From Anaerolinea sp. (lineage in GTDB: Bacteria; Chloroflexota; Anaerolineae; JAAEKA01), in NCBI GenBank assembly GCA_014879765.1, contig JACSRL010000324.1:1-21496 (forward strand): a DNA stretch of 21,496 bases. The letters are read 5' to 3'. Below the pieces are notes generated by a model, which searched no databases, was not told the DNA's origin, and saw only the letters and a program-made list of their open reading frames with translations. Positions 13,796 to 21,496 of the stretch are shown here, in pieces; the first letter of the stretch is position 1, and each line of letters opens with the position of its first letter. Both the position numbers and the translations under genes were made by a program.

Positions 13796-15600
13796 GACAC
13801 CCTCGCTGGATAGAGATCGGGCAGCCAGTGGCCGTTTTTCTGGGTGAAGTAGCTGTCGTGCAGGTCCGCCGACATGAACTCAGCGGGCCGTGCATAATTC
13901 TTGACCAGCCGATTGAACTCCTTCACCCAACCGTTGGCCAGCGCCAGCCAATCAACCTGACTCGCGTGCTCATAGGCAACCGTTTGATACAGCCCACTGG
14001 CCGCACCTTTTTCATTCCATGCACGTTCATCAGCTTCGATGGCGTGCTCCAGAACCTCATCCTCAGTCTTGAGGATAGGTATTGGGAAGTCCGTGTCGTG
14101 CAGGATGCCGATAGTCAACTTGGGATCGGCTATTGTACATTGCCCGAAGCCTTTCGCGGCTCCGAAGCCGACCGTCGCCAGACCGTCATTCAAGTCACGC
14201 AAGACGAGAGCCAGCCAGCCCAGTTCCCATGGCTCTGGATTCTCCAGGAATAGACGTACGCTAAATCTCGGTTTCCAGAGTACGACAGCGTCGAACTTGG
14301 CGCTGTCCCGTCCACCGCCGGTGAAGCGGTCGATGGCCAGAAAGTCTAGCACCTTGTAGGTGATCTCGCCAACGAACGGTGCGTCTTCTACTCGCAGCCG
14401 GCTGCCGTTCCAGGTGCTGCCGAAGAGCTGGCAGGCCAAACAGAGCTGTTCTTCGGCGCCATTCTCCTCTAGTTTGTCACGTTTCTTCTTGTCGAACCCC
14501 TTGATGAAGCTGTTACAGCTTGCCACCGGATCGTTGGTCTCGGTTGTCAACGGGTTGCAGGCAGGGCATGCGGTGAGAAAAGCCGCCTTCCTTGTCCCGC
14601 TGTCTTGGCCGGCGTCCCAGGCGTTGAACGTCGCCAGTGTCCGCGCAATACGCTCGGCCTGGCTGCGCAGGACGCCGCGCAGGCTGGAGCCGGGCAATAC
14701 CGGCCTGGAACCTTTGGCATAGGTTGCCAGCACCGGCGCATGATCGAAGCCGCTGCGGCCGGCCTGGGTTAAGTCGTGGGTCAGGAAGGGACCGGTAGCC
14801 GCCAGGGTGAATTCGGCCAGCGCCCACGACCTGGCGACCGGTGTAGCGTCGCCATCCTCCCAGGCCTTGATCTTCGGGAGCGCCTTAACCTGGGTGTCGA
14901 GCCAGGACGCGTCGCCGTTGGCAGCGTCCCAGGACGGTCCGCAGCGCAGCATCTGCATCAAATTGGTCGGTTCGTTCAGGTCATGGTCGAGGAAAAGAAC
15001 ATCGCCTAGCCTGAATGCGCCAAGGCCACGGGAGACGCGGCCGCCTACCGCGCCGCGCCCCTGCTCCCACTCGGCCAGGGAGGCGGCCAGCAGTTGTAGG
15101 GCGCTCTCATTCTGCTTCAGCTTCGGGTCGATCTCGATGCGCAACTTGAATACGGTTTCTGCTGGCAACACTTCAAGATCGAACTTGATTCGTTCCCGCC
15201 GCGCCGCAGCTCCAGTCACACGGTCGATGCCCACGCCGTCGCGGATTTGCACATCCGAGGGGCCGAGTACGGCATCGTAGATCAGGACTCGCGCCGCGTT
15301 GCCGCCCGCATCAGCATCCTCCTGTGGATTCACGTCGCCGAAGAGTTGACAAACCAAGCATCCACACGCCTTCTGGGAATCCTTGGTTTTGATGGCATGG
15401 CACAGCCCACCGCTCTGGAGACGCGGCGCCAGTCTGGTTGCGATGCTGCGCAGTGCGCCGGCAATGGCCGTACCCGGGATCAGCAACCGCCCGCGGGCAT
15501 CGCGGCGTAGCAAATCATCGGCGGTTTCTGTGCTTTCGCCTGTGCCAACGTGCAGGGCCGTGCGTAGTACGAGATTGCCTGTAATGGCTCGGAATGTCAT
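13792..15600 (-). CDS. Tandem double Cas7 (Csm3-like) backbone RAMP
   Basis: A 602-residue fusion of two Csm3-like Cas7 domains. Domain 1 (1-205) has LHVGTGE, Asp28/Asp29 at the target-cleavage position, IPGTAIAGALR (41-51), cysteines C67/C79/C81/C84 (CLVCQLFGD) and thumb motif IDRVTG (125-130). Domain 2 (255-495) has GFDHAPV with Asp286, LPGSSLRGVLR (302-312), cysteines 345, 348, 362, 387 and 390 (CLACQLFGS) and IDRFTGG (424-430). A Trp-rich tail (500-602) is extra. In type III complexes the Cas7 Asp cuts target RNA at 6-nt steps, so both halves look cleavage-competent. ATG 15600 is preceded by GGAGG, 2 nt after the csx10-fusion stop; a longer frame into that gene was rejected. Confidence 0.92.
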   Translation of the reverse strand: MTFRAITGNLVLRTALHVGTGESTETADDLLRRDARGRLLIPGTAIAGALRSIATRLAPRLQSGGLCHAIKTKDSQKACGCLVCQLFGDVNPQEDADAGGNAARVLIYDAVLGPSDVQIRDGVGIDRVTGAAARRERIKFDLEVLPAETVFKLRIEIDPKLKQNESALQLLAASLAEWEQGRGAVGGRVSRGLGAFRLGDVLFLDHDLNEPTNLMQMLRCGPSWDAANGDASWLDTQVKALPKIKAWEDGDATPVARSWALAEFTLAATGPFLTHDLTQAGRSGFDHAPVLATYAKGSRPVLPGSSLRGVLRSQAERIARTLATFNAWDAGQDSGTRKAAFLTACPACNPLTTETNDPVASCNSFIKGFDKKKRDKLEENGAEEQLCLACQLFGSTWNGSRLRVEDAPFVGEITYKVLDFLAIDRFTGGGRDSAKFDAVVLWKPRFSVRLFLENPEPWELGWLALVLRDLNDGLATVGFGAAKGFGQCTIADPKLTIGILHDTDFPIPILKTEDEVLEHAIEADERAWNEKGAASGLYQTVAYEHASQVDWLALANGWVKEFNRLVKNYARPAEFMSADLHDSYFTQKNGHWLPDLYPARVS

Positions 15601-15602
15601 GG

Positions 15603-18044
15603 TTACCTCCGTTCCTGTGCTTTCTGACGGGCGAGTTCGGCGATTCGAGCGGCCAGCATCTGCAAAGCGATACGCCACGCTTGTGGGTTTTCGGCAAGGC
15701 CCTGCTGCTCGAGTTGAGTTGCCATTTCGCCGACCAGTCTCTTGATTGCTTTCATGCCGTTCTCGCCGTCGGTCTCGAAGAAATTCTTCTTGTCGCGACC
15801 TTTCAGTGTCTGTGGCAGCAACTCCTCCATCTTGCCCATCCGATCTAGCTCTTGCTTCACGTCGTCAGCTGATGCCTTTCGCGAGACATGCAACAGGCGT
15901 GCAACGGCCTCGAATCGCTCGTCGCTGAACTTTGACGCACCTGACTTGAACTCGTCGTCAAGTTTCTTCATCCAATCAAGCATAAACTGAATGAGCGCTG
16001 TTGCGGGATTAACACGTTGTGTATTGTCTCCGAGTACGAGCGGCGACAGATCCAAGGCGCTGGCGCTCCAGGTGGACAGGTTCTTGTCATGGACAGGATG
16101 ATTGAACGCCACGCGGCCAAAGCCCTCATCCCGGCGCAGGCCGATGCCCTGGTTTTCTGCTATTTCCAGGATCTTTACCAACTCAGCCAACTCGATGCCT
16201 GCGAAGCTCAAGCGCACGCAGGAGCCGGCCGCCAGCGCGATATCCCGTGCTCGCGGCAAGCCCAGCTTCGCATTGAAGGCGTCAACCGGCCGCACGACGC
16301 TGAAGGAGATATCTTCTCCAGCGCCATCCGTGTCGATGGTCACGGTGCATGCTTCGGGCAGTCCCAGCTCCCGTGTGATCCAGTCCGCATCGAAGCCTCG
16401 CAGATAGCGCCCCCACGGATCGGCCACGATGGCGTCGCTTGGCAGGAGCATGACCACTTCATCAACGGACTTAACCCGTTCGGCCATGCCAGGGGCCTGC
16501 CATGGTGACTGTTTTGCGGTCTGGAAGACCACGCTAGCCTTGCCATGCCCCCGTCGTGCAGCTTTGCCCAGCCTGAGGTTGTTCACCTTGCCCTGCGGTT
16601 CCAGGCCAGCCATTTGCTGCAAGGCTTGCCAGACCGTTTCATTGGTGCAGGTGATTTCTCCGACAAAGTGCTGGCCAGGCTCCAGCGACACATACCCGAA
16701 TAGGTCGCCGCTGCGAACACGTCCGCTCTCCGGATCGAGGCGAATGTGCATCTCCGACGTCTGCTTGGGCTTGAACTTCGAGCGTCCACCTCTGAGCAAC
16801 GAGACATAACCACTCACTGACTCCAGTTTCACCTTGGCGGGTTGTCTGCCACTGGCATCGTCTGCTGTTGCACAGATTGGACACTCCGACCGATCGTCGC
16901 CTCTGAGTAAGCTCCACACGCCATGTCCTTCGTCTCTACTTTTGCCGTCGAACCCAGGATGCAACTCACATGTCAGCAGATCACGCGGGGCAGGTAAAGC
17001 GACATAGCCCTGATCCCTCGTGTTTCTCTCTACCGGCAGCAGCGCCGAAAACCGCACTGCATTGTGGAAGAAGAACGCCGCGAAGTTCTGATACTCGACG
17101 CTGTTGCAGTCATCCAGCCGGCTTCCAGCTTGTCGAGCCAGTCGCCAGGCCAAGGCGCCGCGCAGCACCGAGCCGGGGATGCTTTCCATCGTCTCGAATT
17201 GGTTGCCGGCCTCGGCGCGGCGGGCAATTAGCAGTGGCTCGTCGGTGCGCAACAGCACGCGCAGTCGATAGGTGTGCTCGCCCGGGTTTGGCGGCAAGGT
17301 AAGGGGCGTCACAGCCGTCTGTGTTCCCACCGGCAAGGCGCCGACCGGTTCGTCAATCAACCGTTTTTCGAAGCGATCGAGTAAGTTGGCCTCTTGGGCA
17401 CGATCAACCAGATGAATTTCACACTCGCCATAGCCACGCCGCTTGCCCGCGCCCAGGTTGCGCAGCATACGCGCCGCAGCCAGTAGCCATTCCGCCTCCT
17501 GCCAGGCAGTCTCGTCATCACGCAAACACTCAGCGACGAAGCGGAAACGCAGACTGCCGTCCCCTTCTTCACGGGAGAAGAGCTTGTTATCTTCAGCGCG
17601 CCGCGTTTTTGGATTGACCCGCACCCTGGTCGCAACCTGGGCCGCCGTCTCGCCGGCCCGCCAATCTTGACTCCGCATTTGAGGAGCGACCAGGTCGGCC
17701 GGTCGCGCCGATGAGATGTGCCAGTGTTTCATACGTCGCGGTGATCCAAAGATGGCGCAGACAGGGCAATCGGCTTCGTCGGGTGCAAATTGGCCGCAAA
17801 AGGCATGATCGCGGTCGGTCTTGAGGCCAGACGCTTCGCAACGGCGAGACCCTGAGAAAGGATCAAGTTCGAACAGATTCATCAGGCTTTCACGCAGCAG
17901 ACCTGTGAGCACCGTGCCGCGGATGACCGGCACATTATCCGGATCGCGCAGCAGGGCCGAGTCCACCTGCAATCCCAGCCCATGCCCGGCGCCGATGTGG
18001 AAATCACTCTTGAATTCGATGTCGAACTCGAGACGAATGCTCAT
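15603..18044 (-). CDS. csx10: Cas7-Csx10 (Cas5) fusion with helical C-terminal extension
   Basis: An 813-residue protein, about twice the usual Csx10. Residues 1-215 are a Cas7-like domain with HIGAGHGLGLQVDSALLRD (Asp28 in the catalytic position), IRGTVLTGLLR and a CPVCAIFGS cysteine pair (93-101). Residues 257-650 are Csx10, the III-D Cas5 that holds the crRNA 5' tag, with LLIARRAEAGNQ, IPGSVLRGAL (289-298), ECPIC and the end loop GIGLRRDEGFGRV. Residues 680-813 are almost entirely helical and charged. No cas11 gene is present, so this tail is a candidate built-in small subunit. The ATG overlaps the cas10 stop (ATGA). Confidence 0.9.
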   Translation of the reverse strand: MSIRLEFDIEFKSDFHIGAGHGLGLQVDSALLRDPDNVPVIRGTVLTGLLRESLMNLFELDPFSGSRRCEASGLKTDRDHAFCGQFAPDEADCPVCAIFGSPRRMKHWHISSARPADLVAPQMRSQDWRAGETAAQVATRVRVNPKTRRAEDNKLFSREEGDGSLRFRFVAECLRDDETAWQEAEWLLAAARMLRNLGAGKRRGYGECEIHLVDRAQEANLLDRFEKRLIDEPVGALPVGTQTAVTPLTLPPNPGEHTYRLRVLLRTDEPLLIARRAEAGNQFETMESIPGSVLRGALAWRLARQAGSRLDDCNSVEYQNFAAFFFHNAVRFSALLPVERNTRDQGYVALPAPRDLLTCELHPGFDGKSRDEGHGVWSLLRGDDRSECPICATADDASGRQPAKVKLESVSGYVSLLRGGRSKFKPKQTSEMHIRLDPESGRVRSGDLFGYVSLEPGQHFVGEITCTNETVWQALQQMAGLEPQGKVNNLRLGKAARRGHGKASVVFQTAKQSPWQAPGMAERVKSVDEVVMLLPSDAIVADPWGRYLRGFDADWITRELGLPEACTVTIDTDGAGEDISFSVVRPVDAFNAKLGLPRARDIALAAGSCVRLSFAGIELAELVKILEIAENQGIGLRRDEGFGRVAFNHPVHDKNLSTWSASALDLSPLVLGDNTQRVNPATALIQFMLDWMKKLDDEFKSGASKFSDERFEAVARLLHVSRKASADDVKQELDRMGKMEELLPQTLKGRDKKNFFETDGENGMKAIKRLVGEMATQLEQQGLAENPQAWRIALQMLAARIAELARQKAQERR

Positions 18045-19732
18045 TCTTCTTCCTCCTTGGGCTCGTAGGCTTCTGGCCCGTGACTGAGGTCCTGCGCAAA
18101 GTCCCAGGCTTCCAGCAAATCAAGCATGCCATGGGCCAAAGGGGTCTTGCCGCCGTGTTTCACTTCGCGCCAGTTGTGCCCGTCGCTATCGTCATTCCTG
18201 GGCTGGCCAAGAGCAGCCAACGCGTCTCGTAGGGGATTGACAATTCGCCACTGGTCGTCGGTTCGCCGCTTCTTGTCAATCCGTTTCAGTAGGGCTTCGA
18301 GCTTGTTCGTCCATTCAGCCAGTTGCTTATCCCGATTGGTCGTATGGATGTCCATTGGTAGCCGCTCGAACTGCCTTCGTACTTCCTTCAGCCGCTTATT
18401 GGGCACGTCCTTCAGCGCAAGACGCTGCGCCAGCAACTTTCGTAGATCGATGCCCCGCTCTGTTGCAGACGTTGACAACTCACCTTTTGCAACCCAGTAT
18501 GGGCGCAAGGTGGGTTGGATGGCTTTGCGCCGTTCGTCATTCGCATCCTCATCACCGGCCAGCCGGTTGCCCAAGATGACCTCAAAGCTCACCGCTGACA
18601 GGTGCTCACCGCTCTCCGCCGCCAGCAGCTTGCTGTGGCGTTTGGCCTCCTTCAGCAGTTGCTCGGCCCGGCGATGAGCCAGGGCGTAGGGATATTTGCT
18701 CTTGCAGATGACCACCGCAGCGGCCACGGTGGGGCGGGGGATTTGGCCCGTGTTCTCGCCAATCTGCAGCCCTGCGTTCTCGACCAACGTGGTGAGTTCA
18801 TCTTCCCATGCCAAACAGAATCTTCGGGCGAAGTCCAGTGCATAGGGGGCCGGGATCAGCGCGAAGAGGTCGTCGCCGCCAAGGATGAGGGGCAACAAAG
18901 GCACCATGTTCGTTTGGCCTGGTACAGAGGTACGAAATGCAGCGGCTGGCTTGGCAAGACTGGCATGCAATCCCGATGTAAGGCCCACAGAAACCTTTTC
19001 GATTTGTGTTTGATCGCAGCGCCCGAACAGTTGACCCATTCCATTACCGTCGGCGACCAAATAGGCGACATAATTCTGCTGCCTGAGGTCATATCGAGCA
19101 ATATCATCTGCATCTTCAGGCCAGTTTGCTTCCGAAGTCTGTTCGTCGCCAATTGCCGTGCAGTAGGCAGCATAGAAATCATCCAGGATGGCGCGTGGTT
19201 TGCGGTCTCTTTCGGCCGCTTTGGTCTGACATACTTCACAGTAATAGTTCCTTCGATGCTCTCCCTTGCCACCCTTCAATTGTCCGTGTATGTCCGCCAA
19301 TGTCATTCCACATGATGCACAGAAGGCAATATACGGCATATGCGGCTCAGCTGTCACGCCCAGTCGTCGGTTCTTGACCTGGCGCAGCTTCTTCCCAGCC
19401 TCATCGTTCGCCTGTCGAAAATCGCCATTGAGCGGCGCCGGTTCGGCGACGGAAAGGCTCCCTCCCAGGCTCAGACGATAGAGCTCGGAGAGGTCGGCGC
19501 CAAAGGCAATGGCGTTCTCCCGAGCATTGTCGCCGTCAAAGATGACGCGGAAGCTGCCTCCATCGTTAACGACCACGTCGCCGTCATATTGATCGGCCAG
19601 AGCCAGCACACCGTCCGAACTGTTGCAGAATCGGCTGAGCAATTGGCTGGCGCCTACCACCTCGCGCAGGCGCGATGAGCGAAAGATGAACTCTTGAATC
19701 TTGTCGGCCTCGGCGGCCAGTAGATAGCGCAT
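18041..19732 (-). CDS. cas10: Type III Cas10 with GGDD palm, lacking an HD domain
   Basis: A 563-residue large subunit. It opens directly with the polymerase-like domain (DKIQEFIFRSSRLREVVGASQLL, 10-32). A four-cysteine zinc site (C138, C141, C165, C168) is followed by the second palm (VADGNGMGQLF, 227-236) and the catalytic GGDD (285-288, in LGGDDLFAL). An intact GGDD predicts synthesis of cyclic oligoadenylate from ATP on target binding. There is no N-terminal HD nuclease domain, so ssDNA cleavage by Cas10 is not expected. The C-terminal 150 residues are helical (domain D4). AAAGGAGG lies 7 nt before ATG 19732. The gene follows the CARF-HEPN gene by 21 nt. Confidence 0.95.
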   Translation of the reverse strand: MRYLLAAEADKIQEFIFRSSRLREVVGASQLLSRFCNSSDGVLALADQYDGDVVVNDGGSFRVIFDGDNARENAIAFGADLSELYRLSLGGSLSVAEPAPLNGDFRQANDEAGKKLRQVKNRRLGVTAEPHMPYIAFCASCGMTLADIHGQLKGGKGEHRRNYYCEVCQTKAAERDRKPRAILDDFYAAYCTAIGDEQTSEANWPEDADDIARYDLRQQNYVAYLVADGNGMGQLFGRCDQTQIEKVSVGLTSGLHASLAKPAAAFRTSVPGQTNMVPLLPLILGGDDLFALIPAPYALDFARRFCLAWEDELTTLVENAGLQIGENTGQIPRPTVAAAVVICKSKYPYALAHRRAEQLLKEAKRHSKLLAAESGEHLSAVSFEVILGNRLAGDEDANDERRKAIQPTLRPYWVAKGELSTSATERGIDLRKLLAQRLALKDVPNKRLKEVRRQFERLPMDIHTTNRDKQLAEWTNKLEALLKRIDKKRRTDDQWRIVNPLRDALAALGQPRNDDSDGHNWREVKHGGKTPLAHGMLDLLEAWDFAQDLSHGPEAYEPKEEEE

Positions 19733-19753
19733 AAACAGACCTCCTTTGATACG

Positions 19754-21376
19754 CTACTCGCGCAATCTCGGGGGCAAGAAATCGAGATGCAGTAAGGAGC
19801 AGAGTTCCTGCCAGGTAGCGGATTGCGCATTCAGATTGACGGTATTGAATGGTGAGGCTATGAAGTCCTCAAAGTTAGCTGTCGTGAACTTGAGTGCATC
19901 TCTGGCAAGATCCTCAGAAACTGCAACATAGCGGTGGGTCAGTACATTTCTCATGTCAAGGAACGTACTCCACCCCGTTGATTCATCACAAAAGTGCGTT
20001 GTTTTAGACCACCATGCCTCCATTGGCTTATCTGCAATCACATTTTCCTTCGGCGCATTTCGCAAGCCAAGGCCATTCAGCTCAATCGGTGTACCGGCGG
20101 GGTTAAGAAGCGCCTTGAACATTTTCTCAGCACCCGGTGTTCGCACACTAAGTGCAGCAAGAAACTTTGTCTTCACCGAAAGATCAACGATAAGAGCGAC
20201 AATCCGAGCAGCTACGAGTACTTCACTCAAGCCACCAGCGCGAAGAAACGCAGATCGAAAGTCCTGATAAATGCTGATGAGTCGCTCGATACGCCTCAAT
20301 TCATCATAAGCGTATACGCTCAACTTGTCTGCGTCAGCGTAAATGTCGGTAGGCCAGGCTTGGGTGTTTCCACCCGACACAATGGGCCAATTCGTACCCA
20401 AGATGGCAACGGAACTCGGCGGGGCTAATTTGGGCAGATGATCGGCAAGCCTCTTGGCGGTGCCGAAGTCACCACTATCCCATGCCTCATACATCTCCAC
20501 TACTTCTGCCAGCCGAACGACTTTATCGATGTCGGCCTGTTCGTAGAGCGAGCTCCCTGTTTTCCCTTCGTCAAGAATGCTCGTCATCGCTCCCATGATC
20601 CCAACGCCAGGACCATTTTCATCCCTTGGCTTGCCCAACAGGACGCGGGTATTACGGAAATTGTAGCTGTTGTATTGCTGTCGGACTTGTTCCCACTCGC
20701 GCAGTCGAAAGGCCTCGTATGGATCCAGAATCCGGCCGATCTTGCACGTGTATCCGTAAGGCTTGCCCATATCGGAGTTGTATTCATCGAAGTCGACGTA
20801 GGTGATTGACAACCCGGAGTGCGCTGCATACAAGAATGCACCAACGACCATGCTCTTCTTGGCGCCGGTGATATCCACTGCGTTCTCATAGCCTTCAGGT
20901 GGTAATGCTTCTCTTTTCTGCATGGCCTCGCGCAAAGCCCGAAACGCTTCTGTCGGCGTGTCTGCTCTTAACTCCACAAGATCAAAGTTGTCATCGAGTA
21001 AGGATGGTCGTATCTCATCTGGAAGACCAGCCATCTGGGAAAGGCGCACCATCAGCTTCTTCAGAGTCGCGCCGTGATCCAGCCCCGGCGTGTCACCATA
21101 GAAGTTATTGAGAATCAGCACGACGCGTCTCGGGCGCAGCACGCACGCCACCTGCAGCAGCGGCTCGAACGATTCGCCCACGGTCAGCGCCAATGTATGC
21201 ACCGGCGTGTCCAACTGACGTAGGCGAGATGAGCCATCTTCCAGAGGGTGATCACGAGCATAGATGAGCTCACACGCCAGCAATTCGTTTACATAGCAAT
21301 CATAATCACCCATGAATCTCTTCCAGTACTCTTCCGTTTGCTGTTTGATACCAGATTCCTTCAACTTTCCTGGCAT
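19754..21376 (-). CDS. CARF-HEPN ribonuclease, Csm6/Csx1-like
   Basis: A 540-residue effector. The CARF domain spans about 55-215 with the ligand loop DITGAKKSM (168-176) after strand YENAV. A long helical middle (220-400) leads to a C-terminal HEPN domain whose active-site motif is RNVLTH (Arg476 to His481, Rx4H). Proteins of this build are non-specific RNases activated by cyclic oligoadenylate bound by a CARF dimer. It is the first gene of the core operon, with GGAG 8 nt before ATG 21376. The stretch is visibly more AT-rich than the rest of the locus, which may mark a separate origin. It is somewhat longer than typical Csm6 or Csx1, and the N-terminal 50 residues are unassigned. Confidence 0.88.
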   Translation of the reverse strand: MPGKLKESGIKQQTEEYWKRFMGDYDCYVNELLACELIYARDHPLEDGSSRLRQLDTPVHTLALTVGESFEPLLQVACVLRPRRVVLILNNFYGDTPGLDHGATLKKLMVRLSQMAGLPDEIRPSLLDDNFDLVELRADTPTEAFRALREAMQKREALPPEGYENAVDITGAKKSMVVGAFLYAAHSGLSITYVDFDEYNSDMGKPYGYTCKIGRILDPYEAFRLREWEQVRQQYNSYNFRNTRVLLGKPRDENGPGVGIMGAMTSILDEGKTGSSLYEQADIDKVVRLAEVVEMYEAWDSGDFGTAKRLADHLPKLAPPSSVAILGTNWPIVSGGNTQAWPTDIYADADKLSVYAYDELRRIERLISIYQDFRSAFLRAGGLSEVLVAARIVALIVDLSVKTKFLAALSVRTPGAEKMFKALLNPAGTPIELNGLGLRNAPKENVIADKPMEAWWSKTTHFCDESTGWSTFLDMRNVLTHRYVAVSEDLARDALKFTTANFEDFIASPFNTVNLNAQSATWQELCSLLHLDFLPPRLRE

Positions 21377-21496
21377 TGGTAACGCTCCATTTTGAGAACT
21401 TACATAATCCTACTACGACCCGTGTATCAGGCTTGAACGAGATATGGTTTGGTCGTGACGATAGAATGGTTTTCCATCCCCCCACCCCACACCCAG
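21377..21496. other. Upstream region of the core cas operon (partial)
   Basis: These 120 bases run to the window edge. On the minus strand they contain an AT-richer patch (AGGATTATGTAAG, around 21400) suitable for a -10, but I find no -35 at proper spacing and no palindrome like the VapBC operator. The promoter of the cas10 operon must be here or beyond the edge. No CRISPR repeat or leader is visible. Confidence 0.3.

Noticed and set aside
15601..15678. Upstream start for the double-Cas7 protein
   Set aside because: The added residues overlap the end of the Csx10 fusion, while ATG 15600 has a strong GGAGG and begins the Cas7 strand.
1..21496. CRISPR array, cas1 or cas2
   Set aside because: I saw no regularly spaced 25-40 nt repeats and no Cas1/Cas2 motif in any frame. 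The 22-nt pair at 10702 and 10794 occurs only twice and lacks further units. An array must be elsewhere.

Overview
The window carries a large type III CRISPR-Cas locus of the III-D kind. Nearly all of it is on the minus strand, and it comes from a GC-rich bacterium. Several traits point to a filamentous Chloroflexota (Anaerolineae/Caldilineae-like) genome: the Pro/Thr/Ala-rich linker of the vWA-FHA protein at the left edge, the Csx10/Csx19/TIGR03986 cas set, and the dense VapBC modules. The lineage is an inference; there is no rRNA or tRNA to confirm it. I saw no CRISPR array and no cas1/cas2.

Layout, following transcription from right to left. (1) Core operon, 21376 to 7151, minus strand: a CARF-HEPN RNase (Csm6/Csx1-like); an HD-less Cas10 with an intact GGDD palm; a fusion of a Cas7-like domain to Csx10 (Cas5) with a long helical tail; a tandem double-Cas7 protein; Csx19; a TIGR03986 RAMP with an N-terminal cold-shock-like domain; a stand-alone HEPN-domain protein; a second TIGR03986 RAMP; and a DUF6155-like protein. 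Most junctions are ATGA/TAATG overlaps or gaps of about 30 nt or less. The exception is 10693-10805, which holds a direct repeat and a strong hairpin. (2) Control island, 6162-7187: two divergent toxin-antitoxin modules face away from a 260-bp region with two recognisable sigma70-type promoters. The minus-strand promoter has its -10 inside a perfect 23-bp palindrome. (3) Accessory operon, 6161 to 2520, minus strand: Phd-type antitoxin, VapC, Csx15, a two-TM membrane CARF protein, Cas6 and an NE0113-family CARF-like protein with a C-terminal HTH. These are packed with 4-13 nt overlaps or 4-5 nt gaps, and a hairpin terminator follows. (4) 2137-2519 is intergenic with a REPIN-like inverted repeat. 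(5) 79-2136 is a membrane-anchored vWA-FHA protein that is probably unrelated to CRISPR.

How the parts probably work together: Cas6 makes crRNA. The Cas7/Csx10/Cas10 complex binds target RNA, and the GGDD palm makes cyclic oligoadenylate (cOA). The CARF-HEPN RNase and the membrane CARF protein would respond to it. NE0113 and Csx15 would sense, buffer or degrade the signal. The most striking feature is that Cas6 and these signalling proteins sit in one polycistron behind a VapBC promoter/operator, so the toxin-antitoxin autoregulation would also set Cas6 and effector dosage. A HEPN protein between two RAMP paralogues, and a CRISPR-linked membrane CARF protein, are further candidates for undescribed activities.
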